DNA of 64,000 nt. Origin: Bradyrhizobium lablabi (GTDB lineage: Bacteria > Pseudomonadota > Alphaproteobacteria > Rhizobiales > Xanthobacteraceae). The translations under genes were made by a program, and so were the position numbers. Positions 36,606 to 44,622 of this stretch are shown piece after piece; position 1 is the stretch's first letter; every line of letters starts with the position of its first letter. A model generated the notes under the pieces. That model saw only the letters and a list, made by a program, of their open reading frames with translations, was not told the origin of the DNA and did no database searches. The DNA lies in NCBI RefSeq assembly GCF_018131005.1, contig NZ_JAFCJK010000010.1:1-64000 (forward strand), read 5' to 3'.

Positions 36606-38114
36606 TCACTGCTCCTTCGGCCGCACGATCGCCCAGCCGATCCGCAACAGGCCTTGCCGGCCGTTGACCAGCCGCTCGAATGAGCGCGGCACTTCGGGCA
36701 CGAGGCCGGGAAAACGCTGCGCGACCTCGGGCGGTGGAGCGCCCGAGGTATCCGAAGCGCGCCAGACCACGACGCCGCCGGTTTCGTTGAATTTAGCGAT
36801 CGACAGCCAGGGCGTCCGCTGCGGCGTGGCGTCGAGCAGAAGATGCGGGCGTGGCGCCTGCATCGCGATCAGGCCGGCGAGCTGCGGATCGCCGGCGACC
36901 GCGCGCAGCGGCTGGTTGGTGCGCCGTTGATAGCTGTCGTCGAAGAAATGCCCGATCGCGGCCGACGGCAACGAGGTCGCGACCTCCGTATCGCCGGTCC
37001 ATGGAATGAACAGCGTGGCCGCGAGCGCCACCACGGCCGGCGCGGCAATGGCGGCGGCCCAGGCCATGCGCAACAGCCGCTGCCGTCGCAGGTAGATCAG
37101 GTCGCCCGTGGCGACGATCACGGCGAGCCCCGACATCAACAGCGCCACGCCGGCGCCGCCGAACACACCGTCGTAGTTGAACAGAGCGGCCACGAAGCTG
37201 CCGAGAACCGCCGGCACGAACGCGAAGAAATAGACGAACTGGCGCTCCAGCGAGGAGACCGGCGGGCGGTAGATGATTGGCGCGTCATCGGAGCCGCGCG
37301 CGAACCAGCGCGAATTGAGGATCGTGAGCAGAACGATGGCCGCCGTCGCCACGATCAGCCCGCCGAGCACAACGCCCCAGCGCTTCGCGTGGACAGACAG
37401 ATCGGCGAGCGCGGGCAGCGGCGGCATCGCAAGCGCATCGGCGCGGACAAGCCAGATCAGATAGGGCAGCGCCAGCACGACGATGACGAGCAGCGCATAA
37501 AGCGGATCGATCGACATCAGCGCGCGCCGGCCGCGCGCGGTCGCGACGGCAAAGCCGGCGACCAGCAGGATCATCCCGATCGCCGCCGGCGTCGTCAGCA
37601 GCAGCAGTCCGCAATCGATCGACCAGGCGAACCAGGCGCTGCGCCGGTTCTGCCCAATCAGCTGCCAGGAATGCAGCAACAGCAGCGCCCACAGCGGTCG
37701 CGCCAGGATCGCCGGGCCGAACTCGACGCTCGGCGAGGAGAACACCACGACCGTCATCGACAACAGCACTGCCAGCACCGCTTGGGGGCCACCGACGATG
37801 GCGCGCGCGAGGTGATAGAAGGCGATGAAGGTCGCGACCTCGCAGGCTTGCGCGAGGAGATAGATGCCGAAGACGTGATTGCCGGCGGCGCGGTAGGCGA
37901 TGTCGGCGACCCAGAATGCAAGCGGTGGCCCCAGGCCGGTGCCGACCTGATATTCGCGGCCGAAGGCGAGGACGGTCGCGACGTCGCCGGGCGGGCTGCG
38001 GTAGATCATCAGCGGCACGACCAACCAGAGCGCCGCCTGCGCCAGCACCACGATCCAGACGACCAGCCGCGGCCGGGCGCGGATCAACTCGACAACCAGG
38101 GAAGTGAACCGCAT
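36606..38114 (-). CDS. GT39-like polytopic membrane glycosyltransferase
   Basis: A 502-aa inner-membrane protein with about ten transmembrane segments and an approximately 140-residue periplasmic C-terminal part. The first periplasmic loop YRSPPGDVATVLAFGREYQV holds an Asp near where ArnT/PMT-type polyprenyl-phosphate-sugar transferases place their catalytic acid. Assignment to family 39 rests on topology and that loop only. ATG 38114 gives MRFTSLVVELIRARPRLVVW; the longer frame upstream is in a repeat. Confidence 0.7.
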   Translation of the reverse strand: MRFTSLVVELIRARPRLVVWIVVLAQAALWLVVPLMIYRSPPGDVATVLAFGREYQVGTGLGPPLAFWVADIAYRAAGNHVFGIYLLAQACEVATFIAFYHLARAIVGGPQAVLAVLLSMTVVVFSSPSVEFGPAILARPLWALLLLHSWQLIGQNRRSAWFAWSIDCGLLLLTTPAAIGMILLVAGFAVATARGRRALMSIDPLYALLVIVVLALPYLIWLVRADALAMPPLPALADLSVHAKRWGVVLGGLIVATAAIVLLTILNSRWFARGSDDAPIIYRPPVSSLERQFVYFFAFVPAVLGSFVAALFNYDGVFGGAGVALLMSGLAVIVATGDLIYLRRQRLLRMAWAAAIAAPAVVALAATLFIPWTGDTEVATSLPSAAIGHFFDDSYQRRTNQPLRAVAGDPQLAGLIAMQAPRPHLLLDATPQRTPWLSIAKFNETGGVVVWRASDTSGAPPPEVAQRFPGLVPEVPRSFERLVNGRQGLLRIGWAIVRPKEQ

Positions 38115-38235
38115 GAACCGTCCGATGCCCTGCTGTCGCGTCCGCGGCGCAATCTGATCCGGACGATTTGATAACGGGCGTCGGCGACGGAGGCAACCGG
38201 CGTTGGACTTGTTCACGGTGCAAAGTCAACCACTA

Positions 38236-38300
38236 CCGTCATGCCCGCGCGCAGGCATCCAGTACGGGGCATCCGGTACGCCGCGGCGTCTCGGCTTGGG
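38236..38300. repeat. Intergenic repeat fragment (CATCCAGTAC type)
   Basis: The words CATGCCCGCGCGCAGGCATC, CAGTACGGGGCATCCGGTAC and GCCGCGGCGTCTCGGCTTGG resemble dispersed Bradyrhizobium intergenic repeats as I remember them. It directly abuts the 3' end of rnhB, so the last few codons of that gene may derive from it. Confidence 0.45.
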
Positions 38301-38305
38301 CACGA

Positions 38306-39061
38306 TTACGCGGCAGCGGATGCTACCGCGCCGGCTTCCGGGTCCACCGTGAACAGGTCGGGCTCCACCGTTTCCGGGAAATGCTTCAGCCGTGCTGCGA
38401 CGACGGGGGCGAAGAAGCTGCGGTGATGGGCGCTTGGGCCGAGCCGGTCCAGCGCTTCGAGGTGCTCGGGCACAGCGTAGCCCTTGTGCTGTTCAAAGCC
38501 GTAACCGGGACAATCCAGCGCCAACTTGCTCATCAGGCGGTCGCGCGTGACCTTGGCGATGATCGAGGCCGCAGCGATCGAGACGACGAGGCCGTCGCCT
38601 CCGATCACCGCCTCGCAGTCGCAGGCCGTGGCGAGCCTGTCGCGGCCGTCGACGAAGACGTGTTTGGGTATCTCGGGGAGTGCGTGGACCGCGCGCGCCA
38701 GCGCCCACAGCGAGGCGCGCAGGATATTGTCGCGGTCGATTCGCGCCGGCGAGGCGACCGCGACCGAAAAGGCCGCGGTCGCGCAGATCTCCTCGAACAG
38801 TTCCTCGCGGCGTTCGGCGGTCAACCGCTTGGAATCGTCGATCCCCTTGGGAATCCGCGCGGGATCAAGCACCACGGCGGCCGCGACCACTGGCCCGGCC
38901 AGCGGCCCGCGCCCCGCCTCATCGCAGCCGGCAATCGGCCAGACGCCGCGCTTGATCAGCGCGCGCTCGCGCCGAAAGCTCGGCCGCGTCACCGCGATGA
39001 CGCGTTTCTCCGGCTTGGCTGGCTCGTCCGGCGCCTTCCTGGCAGATTTGTCCCGAATCAT
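38306..39061 (-). CDS. rnhB: Ribonuclease HII
   Basis: A 251-aa RNase H2 that cuts RNA in RNA-DNA hybrids and at single ribonucleotides in DNA. Catalytic acidic residues are in IAGCDEAGRGPLAGPVVAAA (Asp-Glu), VFVDGRDRL and IAAASIIAKVTRDRLM. A basic N-terminal extension of about 40 residues precedes the core. In rhizobia rnhB lies near ccrM, which holds here with five genes between. The C-terminal Ala/Val tail is unconserved in look. Confidence 0.95.
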   Translation of the reverse strand: MIRDKSARKAPDEPAKPEKRVIAVTRPSFRRERALIKRGVWPIAGCDEAGRGPLAGPVVAAAVVLDPARIPKGIDDSKRLTAERREELFEEICATAAFSVAVASPARIDRDNILRASLWALARAVHALPEIPKHVFVDGRDRLATACDCEAVIGGDGLVVSIAAASIIAKVTRDRLMSKLALDCPGYGFEQHKGYAVPEHLEALDRLGPSAHHRSFFAPVVAARLKHFPETVEPDLFTVDPEAGAVASAAA

Positions 39062-39133
39062 GCCGGGATGGTGCTCAAGCCGAGCCTGTGGCGCAACCGG
39101 GAACCCGCCGCCCTTCCCCGCTATTCAATCTCT

Positions 39134-39589
39134 TCAGTCGGGCAGCGACACACGCCGATCACGGCCGATCACGAATCCGGGCGCGACGACGGCTTCCCAG
39201 GCATGTCCGTCGGGATCAGTAAAATAACCGCAATAGCCGCCATAGTGTGTGGCCTGCGCGGGCTTCAGCAGAGAGGCGCCTTTGGACACCGCGAAGGCCA
39301 GAACGGCATCGACTTCCTCATTGCTCCGGCAATTCCACGCCAGCGTCATGCCGCGAAATGCCGTCGGCCGCGGCTGTTCCGGGAGCGTGGCGTCCGCGGC
39401 GAGCAGGTGCCACGGATAAAGTCCGACCATGGTGCCACCGGTGTCGAAGAAGGCGACCTCCTCGCCAGTTCCGCGGCATTTGCGCACGAAGCCGAGGGCT
39501 TCGTAGAACGCAATGCTCGCCTTCATGTCGCTGACGCCGAGCGAAATCACGGTGAGGCGCGGGGTCGGTGCTTTCATGTCGTTACTCAT
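39134..39589 (-). CDS. VOC-superfamily (glyoxalase-like) protein
   Basis: A 151-aa vicinal-oxygen-chelate fold protein: LTVISLGVSDMKASIAFYEALGF opens the first beta-alpha-beta module. The second module ends GGYCGYFTDPDGHAWEAVV with the typical metal-ligand Glu. Substrate unknown; many such proteins act as isomerases, dioxygenases or resistance proteins. ATG 39589 has a GGAAAG-type site upstream; ATG 39607 is an alternative. Confidence 0.85.
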   Translation of the reverse strand: MSNDMKAPTPRLTVISLGVSDMKASIAFYEALGFVRKCRGTGEEVAFFDTGGTMVGLYPWHLLAADATLPEQPRPTAFRGMTLAWNCRSNEEVDAVLAFAVSKGASLLKPAQATHYGGYCGYFTDPDGHAWEAVVAPGFVIGRDRRVSLPD

Positions 39590-39634
39590 GCTTGCCGCTT
39601 TCCTCATGACGAGGAGGGCGAGCGACTGACTGCA

Positions 39635-40801
39635 CTAAAACAAGCTGAGCTGCTGTCCGCTGCGTTTCGGCTTGGCGAAATGGTCCGTGGTCAGCTTGGT
39701 CCGCCGCTTGTTAAGGCCGAGCTTTTCGCAGGCGATCTCAAAGCGGCGGCCGATCATCCAGGCCATCGGACCGGTGCCCTTCATCCGCGTGCCCCATTGC
39801 GAGTCGTAGTCGCGACCGCCTCGCATGTCGCGGATCAGCGTGAAGACGTGGCGATAGCGGTCCGGATAATTCGCCATCAGCCATTCGCGGAACAGATCGC
39901 GCACCTCGAGCGGTAAACGAAGCAGCACATAGCTCGCCTCCCTGGCGCCGGCATGGGCCGCGGCATCCAGGATGCGCTCAATCTCGGAATCGTTTAGCGC
40001 CGGGATCACGGGCGCAACCATCACTGTCGTGGGGATGCCGGCGTCGGCAAGGCGCCTGATGGCCTCTAGCCGTTTCGGCGGAGTTGAGGCGCGCGGCTCC
40101 ATGGTGCGCGCGAGTTTGGCATCGAGCGTCGTCACCGAGAGCGCGACCTTGACCAGATTGCGCCGCGCCATCCGCGCCAGGATATCGATGTCGCGCGTCA
40201 CCAGCGCCGACTTGGTGACGATGCCGACCGGGTGGCCGACACGCTCGAGCACTTCCAGAATGCCGCGCATGATCTTGCGTTCGCGCTCGATCGGCTGATA
40301 GGGATCTGTGTTCGTGCCGATCGCGATCATGCGCGGCTCGTAGTCCGGCGCCGCCAGTTCCCTCTCGAGCAGATCGGGAGCGTCGGGCTTGGCGAGCAGC
40401 TTCGATTCGAAGTCGAGCCCCGGCGACAGCCCGAGAAAGGCATGAGTCGGCCGCGCGAAGCAGTAGACGCAGCCGTGCTCGCAGCCGCGATAGGGATTGA
40501 TCGATCGGTCGAAGCCGATGTCAGGCGAGTCGTTGCGAGTGATCACCTTGCGCGAGGTGTCGATCGCGACCGTGGTCTTGAACGGTGGAAGGTCGTCAAG
40601 GCTCTGCCAGCCGTCGTCGAACGCGACTCGTGCCTCGGCCTCATAGCGGCCGCTGGCATTGGATTGCGCGCCTCGGCCGCGCCGCCGCTCGCGCTCGATC
40701 GCGACCGCAAGTTCTGGAAAAGGGGGAGGCGCACCCGCCGGGCTATCGGAGGGCGCCGCTACCGGCGGGTGCTTGAGGGCATGAGAGGATGCTCGGCTCA
40801 T
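39635..40801 (-). CDS. PA0069-type radical SAM protein
   Basis: A 388-aa radical SAM enzyme. The cluster motif is Cys107, Cys111, Cys114 in NPYRGCEHGCVYCFARPTHA, the CX3CX2C form, followed by the spore-photoproduct-lyase-like barrel with GTNTDPYQPIERERKIMRG and SVTTLDAKLARTMEPRA. This matches the widespread PA0069 family, whose reaction is unknown. It sits 44 nt upstream of the VOC gene on the same strand. Confidence 0.9.
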   Translation of the reverse strand: MSRASSHALKHPPVAAPSDSPAGAPPPFPELAVAIERERRRGRGAQSNASGRYEAEARVAFDDGWQSLDDLPPFKTTVAIDTSRKVITRNDSPDIGFDRSINPYRGCEHGCVYCFARPTHAFLGLSPGLDFESKLLAKPDAPDLLERELAAPDYEPRMIAIGTNTDPYQPIERERKIMRGILEVLERVGHPVGIVTKSALVTRDIDILARMARRNLVKVALSVTTLDAKLARTMEPRASTPPKRLEAIRRLADAGIPTTVMVAPVIPALNDSEIERILDAAAHAGAREASYVLLRLPLEVRDLFREWLMANYPDRYRHVFTLIRDMRGGRDYDSQWGTRMKGTGPMAWMIGRRFEIACEKLGLNKRRTKLTTDHFAKPKRSGQQLSLF

Positions 40802-40961
40802 GCTGCAAAGCTAGCACAGCATAAGAACAAATCAAGAACATGACGTAAGAAAATTCGTCCAAACCCTGCCGCAAAAATCGGCACCCCGAACGGCTGCTTT
40901 GAATATGACGAGGTGATAACAGAAGCGGGTTTTCAACGTTCGAGCCGCCCAAGCCATCATC

Positions 40962-41531
40962 ATGTTAAGCGTGATCATTCCGACCGACGGGGTCGAGCGC
41001 ACAGCGGTTGCGACGCTGGCGGCACTGGTGCCGGGTGCCGCGGCGGGAGTCATCCGCGAGGTGCTGCTGGTGGACCGGACCACGACCAACGTGATCGAGC
41101 ACGTCGCCGACGTCGCGGGTTGCCGTTTTCTGCGATTCGAGGGCACGCGAGCCGCGGCGCTCGCCGCGGGCGCCAGGCAGGCGCGCTCGCCCTGGCTGAT
41201 GTTCCTGCATCCCGGCGCGGTGCTCGACCCGGGCTGGATCGAGGAAACCACCCAATTCATCCAGGCCGTGGCGGCGAGCGGCAAGGACCGCGCCGGGATC
41301 TTCCGCTACGCCCGCTCGCCCTACGCCAATCCAAGCTTCCGTGACGGCTTCAAATTCATCGCCCGCTTGATCGCGGGCCCCTCGGCCGAGCAGGGCCTGT
41401 TGATCGCGCGCGACCATTACGAGCGGCTCGGCGGGTTCCGCCCCGATGCCCGCCGCTCGGAGATGCGGCTGTTGCGGCGGCTCGGCCGCTCTTCCCGCAT
41501 CATGCTGCGCAGCCGGATCATAATCGCGTAG
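40962..41531 (+). CDS. Short GT2-like glycosyltransferase
   Basis: A 189-aa protein resembling the N-terminal half of family 2 glycosyltransferases: MLSVIIPTDGVERTAVATLAAL, EVLLVDRTTTNVI, and WLMFLHPGAVLDPGWIEE. At DXD motif position it has HPGAVLDPGW, lacking a clear DXD, and it is much shorter than usual GT2 enzymes. Either a minimal soluble transferase or a degenerate one. The C-terminus LIARDHYERLGGFRPDARRS is normal for the family. Confidence 0.75.
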   Translation: MLSVIIPTDGVERTAVATLAALVPGAAAGVIREVLLVDRTTTNVIEHVADVAGCRFLRFEGTRAAALAAGARQARSPWLMFLHPGAVLDPGWIEETTQFIQAVAASGKDRAGIFRYARSPYANPSFRDGFKFIARLIAGPSAEQGLLIARDHYERLGGFRPDARRSEMRLLRRLGRSSRIMLRSRIIIA

Positions 41532-41604
41532 AGTCTGTTCCGACGCATTTATTGACGCGAGAGGCAGCCACCTCCCCCGCGGCGTTACAGGTCTTGCAAT
41601 TTAC

Positions 41605-41639
41605 TTGATTTTGTCAAATAATATATTTGATGAGATCAA
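41605..41639. promoter_or_regulatory. Nested palindrome over the start codon of the MarR-GNAT gene
   Basis: TCAAATAATATATTTGA at 41614-41630 is a perfect palindrome with arms TCAAATA/TATTTGA. An outer pair TTGAT (41605-41609) and ATCAA (41635-41639) is symmetric about the same centre, base 41622. It overlaps ATG 41630. MarR regulators bind such AT-rich palindromes, so autorepression is inferred. Confidence 0.65.
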
Positions 41640-42571
41640 ACATCCTCGACAAGACCCTCGAAGGGCAGATTGCCGCGGTTCGCGGCTTCAGCCGCTTCTA
41701 TACCCGCAAGTTCGGCATCATCGAGCCGAAGCTGTTGCACAGCCCGTGGACGCTGCAGGAGGCGCGGATCGTCTACGAGATCGCGCATCGCGACGGTTGC
41801 ACGGCGACCGATCTGGTGCGCGACCTTGATCTCGACGCCGGATTCGTCAGCCGCACGCTGCAGGCGCTGCAGCGAAAACAGATCGTGGCACGCAAGCCGT
41901 CGAAGACCGACAAGCGCGTCAACGAAGTGACGCTCACGGCAAAGGGCCGCGCCGCCGCCGCCGATCTCGACAACCGCTCGCGCCGCGAGGTCGCGGCGCT
42001 TCTGCGGCAGATGGACGGCAACCGGCGCGCCGCCGTAGTGCGCGCCATGGGCACGATCGAACAGTCGCTCGAGCAGCCCGCGCTCAAGTCCGCCGGTTTC
42101 CTGCTGCGCAGCCATCGCGTCGGCGACATCGGCTGGGTGATCTCGCGGCACGGCGCTGTCTATGCACAGGAATATGGCTGGGACATCAGCTTCGAGGGAC
42201 TGGTCGCGGAGATCTGCGCGCAGTTCCTCAAATCATATGATCCCGCTTGCGAGCATTGCTGGATCGCTGAGGTCGACGGCGAGCCGGTCGGCTCAATCTT
42301 CCTCGTCAGGGCAACCGACGAGATCGCCAGGCTGCGGCTGCTATTGGTGGAAGACAAGGCTCGCGGCCTCGGCGTCGGCCGCGCCCTCGTCGAGCAATGC
42401 ATCCGCTTCGGGCGCGAGAACGGCTACAAGACGATCACGCTGTGGACCCAGAGCATCCTGGTCGCCGCACGAGGGATATACGAGCGCGCCGGCTTCCGCC
42501 GCGTCAAGGAAGAGAAGCACCATAGTTTCGGCGTCGATCTGGTCGGCGAGACCTGGGAGCTGGAGCTTTAG
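41630..42571 (+). CDS. MarR-type regulator fused to GNAT acetyltransferase
   Basis: A 313-aa two-domain protein. Residues 1-150 form a MarR winged helix: FYTRKFGIIEPKLLHSPWTL, then CTATDLVRDLDLDAGFVSRT as the recognition helix and TDKRVNEVTLTAKGRAAA as the wing. Residues 165-313 form a GNAT domain with LRLLLVEDKARGLGVGRALV and YERAGFRRVKEEKHHSFG. The MarR-GNAT fusion is widespread in bacteria; the acetyl acceptor is unknown. The stop precedes convergent moaB by 77 nt. Confidence 0.88.
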   Translation: MRSNILDKTLEGQIAAVRGFSRFYTRKFGIIEPKLLHSPWTLQEARIVYEIAHRDGCTATDLVRDLDLDAGFVSRTLQALQRKQIVARKPSKTDKRVNEVTLTAKGRAAAADLDNRSRREVAALLRQMDGNRRAAVVRAMGTIEQSLEQPALKSAGFLLRSHRVGDIGWVISRHGAVYAQEYGWDISFEGLVAEICAQFLKSYDPACEHCWIAEVDGEPVGSIFLVRATDEIARLRLLLVEDKARGLGVGRALVEQCIRFGRENGYKTITLWTQSILVAARGIYERAGFRRVKEEKHHSFGVDLVGETWELEL

Positions 42572-42648
42572 CTGCCCTTCGACCTCTCCCGCTTGCTTGC
42601 TGGGAAGGGAGCGAAGTCGGTCGCGTCTCGACCCGATCGCATCACGCT

Positions 42649-43212
42649 TCAAGCGCTCGCCCCCTGCGCCTTCGGGCGGCGCAGGTGCTCGTCGAGCCGC
42701 GGCATGATCTCGACGAAATTGCAGGGCCGGGTGCGATAGTCGAGCTGCGCGGCCAGGATGCCGTCCCAGCCGTCTCGGCACGCGCCCGGCGAGCCCGGCA
42801 GGCAAAAGATGAAGGTCGCGCCCGCGACGCCGGCGGTGGCGCGGCTCTGAATCGTCGAGGCGCCGATCTTGGCGTGGCTCAGCATGTGGAAGGCAATCGA
42901 AAAACCGTCCATGCGCTTCTCGAACAGCGGCTCCACCGCCTCGGGCGTCACGTCGCGGCCGGTGAAGCCGGTGCCGCCGGTGGTGATGACGGCATCGACG
43001 CCCGCGTCGGCGATCCAGCGCCTGATGACGGCGCGGATCGCCTCGACATCGTCGGTAACGATCTCGCGCGCGGCGAGCTTGTGGCCGGCCGCGGTGATGC
43101 GATCGGCCAGCGTGGTGCCGGACTTGTCATCGGACAGCGTGCGGCTGTCCGAGATCGTCAGTACCGCGATGCCGAGCGGGATGAACGGTTTTGTCTCGTC
43201 GATGGAGGACAT
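42649..43212 (-). CDS. moaB: Molybdenum cofactor biosynthesis protein MoaB
   Basis: A 187-aa MPT-adenylyltransferase-like protein. Seen: LTISDSRTLSDDKSGTTLAD, then VDAVITTGGTGFTGRDVTPE, PLFEKRMDGFSIAFHMLSHA and FCLPGSPGACRDGWDGILAA, the molybdopterin-binding signature set. MoaB/MogA-type proteins activate molybdopterin for Mo insertion. Alone on the minus strand; no other cofactor gene is nearby. Confidence 0.92.
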   Translation of the reverse strand: MSSIDETKPFIPLGIAVLTISDSRTLSDDKSGTTLADRITAAGHKLAAREIVTDDVEAIRAVIRRWIADAGVDAVITTGGTGFTGRDVTPEAVEPLFEKRMDGFSIAFHMLSHAKIGASTIQSRATAGVAGATFIFCLPGSPGACRDGWDGILAAQLDYRTRPCNFVEIMPRLDEHLRRPKAQGASA

Positions 43213-43240
43213 TTGCCTGACCTTCTTCGTCCGCCCACTG

Positions 43241-43288
43241 ACGTCATCCTGAGGCGCACGCGCAAGCGCCTCGAAGCATGGGCCACAG
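43241..43288. repeat. Intergenic GTCATCCTGAGG-type repeat
   Basis: GTCATCCTGAGG, a hairpin GGCGCACGCGCAAGCGCC, then CGAAGCATGGGCCACAGG: the block order of a dispersed repeat I associate with Bradyrhizobium intergenic DNA. No second copy is in this window. Confidence 0.45.
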
Positions 43289-43311
43289 GTACCGTCACCG
43301 GCACCCGATTG

Positions 43312-44244
43312 CTACGCTCCGCCGCCGAACGTGTTGCACGCCTGCACGGTGCCTTCCTTGTAGCCGATCATGAACCACTGCCGGCGCTGCTGGGCCGAGC
43401 CGTGGGTAAAGGAGTCAGGCACCACCCGGCCCGTCGCCTGGCGCTGCAGCGTGTCGTCGCCAATCGCGGTCGCGGTGGTCAGCGCGGCGTCGATATCGCC
43501 TGCCTCGAGGAACCCCGGCCGCTTCTTCTCCTCGCGGTTGACCCAGACGCCCGAGAGACAGTCCGCCTGCAGCTCGACCCTTACTTGCAGCGCGTTGGCT
43601 TCCGCCTTGCTGCCGGCCTGTTGCTGCAGCCGCGTCACCCGGGGAATGATGCCGAGCAGGTTCTGGATGTGGTGGCCGGCCTCATGCGCGATGATATAGG
43701 CCGACGTGAATTTGCAGGCATTGCCGGAACAGCCGCGGAAGCGCGTCTCGACCTCGCGGAAGAAGCCGGTGTCGAGGAAGATGGTCTTGTCCGGCGGACA
43801 ATAGAACGGGCCCATCGCCGACTGCGCCATGCCGCAGCGGCCGCCATTGGTGACGTTGCGGAACAACACGATCTTCGGGCCGGTGTAGCTTTGTCCCGAG
43901 GCCTGGAATATCTCGCTCCAGCGATCATCGATCTCGCCCAGGATGCCGGCGATCATACTGCCCATCTCGTCGGTCGGCGCGCCGCGCTTGGCCTGTCCGC
44001 CGGACTGGCGATCGGTCTGGTAGGTCGGCGCCTGGCCGCCGCCGGTCAGGATCTCGGCGCCCCCGATCAGGATGCGCGGATCGATGCCGAAGGCATAGCC
44101 GAGCAGGCCGAGCACGATGAGGGTGCCGATGCCGAGTCCGCCACCGCCCATCGGAATACCGAAGCCGCCGCCACCGCCTCCCATCCCGCCTTCGTCACGA
44201 CGGTCTTCGATGTCGTCGCTGCGGCGGAAGTCATCATAGCGCAT
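43312..44244 (-). CDS. Neutral zinc metallopeptidase (YpfJ/KPN_02809 family)
   Basis: A 310-aa predicted membrane metallopeptidase. Seen: a Gly-rich N-terminal stretch after MRYDDFRRSDDIEDRRDEGG, one transmembrane helix (IGTLIVLGLLGYAFGI), and the zinc site HEAGHH in AYIIAHEAGHHIQNLLGII. RVELQADCLSGVW supplies the third ligand region. Several cysteines (FRGCSGNACKF) may form disulfides outside. Substrates unknown. Confidence 0.87.
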   Translation of the reverse strand: MRYDDFRRSDDIEDRRDEGGMGGGGGGFGIPMGGGGLGIGTLIVLGLLGYAFGIDPRILIGGAEILTGGGQAPTYQTDRQSGGQAKRGAPTDEMGSMIAGILGEIDDRWSEIFQASGQSYTGPKIVLFRNVTNGGRCGMAQSAMGPFYCPPDKTIFLDTGFFREVETRFRGCSGNACKFTSAYIIAHEAGHHIQNLLGIIPRVTRLQQQAGSKAEANALQVRVELQADCLSGVWVNREEKKRPGFLEAGDIDAALTTATAIGDDTLQRQATGRVVPDSFTHGSAQQRRQWFMIGYKEGTVQACNTFGGGA

Positions 44245-44526
44245 GACGGTTTCCCCTCAATTCGGTCGGTGACCTCTGCGGCACAGACGTAAAATTTCCA
44301 TTCCGTTAATCAATAACCCGGCCGGCAAAAATTGCCTAGTGCGCAGACGCGCGATCTGCCCACCGGAATCGATGATAACGCGACGAAACCGATCCACCAG
44401 ATTGTGTCGCGCCAACGCATTTCGGATGTCACTGCGCGCCACGCGAATGCTGCAACACCGCATCGAAGCGAAATGCGCGAGATCGTGCTTAAGAGACACC
44501 GCAATCTTTGCTGCGATGATTTTCAA

Positions 44527-44541
44527 TTAAGTCGATTTTTA
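44527..44541 (+). promoter_or_regulatory. CtrA-like box upstream of ccrM
   Basis: TTAA at 44527-44530, a 7-nt spacer and TTTA at 44538-44541 resemble TTAA-N7-TTAA with one mismatch, 81 nt before the ccrM start. CtrA activates ccrM in Caulobacter, so the position is plausible. Confidence 0.45.
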
Positions 44542-44603
44542 CTTTGGCCGGTCAATGTGACGCCAGTCGGTTGTTTGGTCCCGCGTCGCCGGCAGCGTCG
44601 CCT

Positions 44604-44622
44604 GAGTCAGAGTTCTTGAGTC
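44604..44622. promoter_or_regulatory. Two GAGTC (GANTC) sites directly before the ccrM start
   Basis: GAGTC at 44604-44608 and again at 44618-44622, the second touching ATG 44623. GANTC is the CcrM target, so the gene can methylate its own leader. In Caulobacter two GANTC sites near the ccrM promoter influence transcription; the same role here is inference. Confidence 0.55.

Larger units (their letters stand above)
44245..44622. other. AT-richer upstream region of ccrM
   Basis: No convincing gene; a minus-strand frame at 44257-44526 looks spurious. The stretch is AT-richer than its neighbours and must contain the promoters of ccrM (rightward) and of the metallopeptidase (leftward). Its CtrA-like box and GANTC pair have their own entries. 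Confidence 0.6.

Noticed and set aside
42685..44292. 535-codon plus-strand frame over moaB and the metallopeptidase
   Set aside because: Antisense to two genes with clear catalytic motifs.
44309..44330. Second TTAA-type box between the metallopeptidase and ccrM (GTTAATCAATAACC)
   Set aside because: The spacing does not fit TTAA-N7-TTAA, so I did not call a CtrA site.
44257..44526. 89-codon minus-strand frame upstream of ccrM
   Set aside because: AT-richer promoter DNA, no family resemblance, and it overlaps likely regulatory sites.
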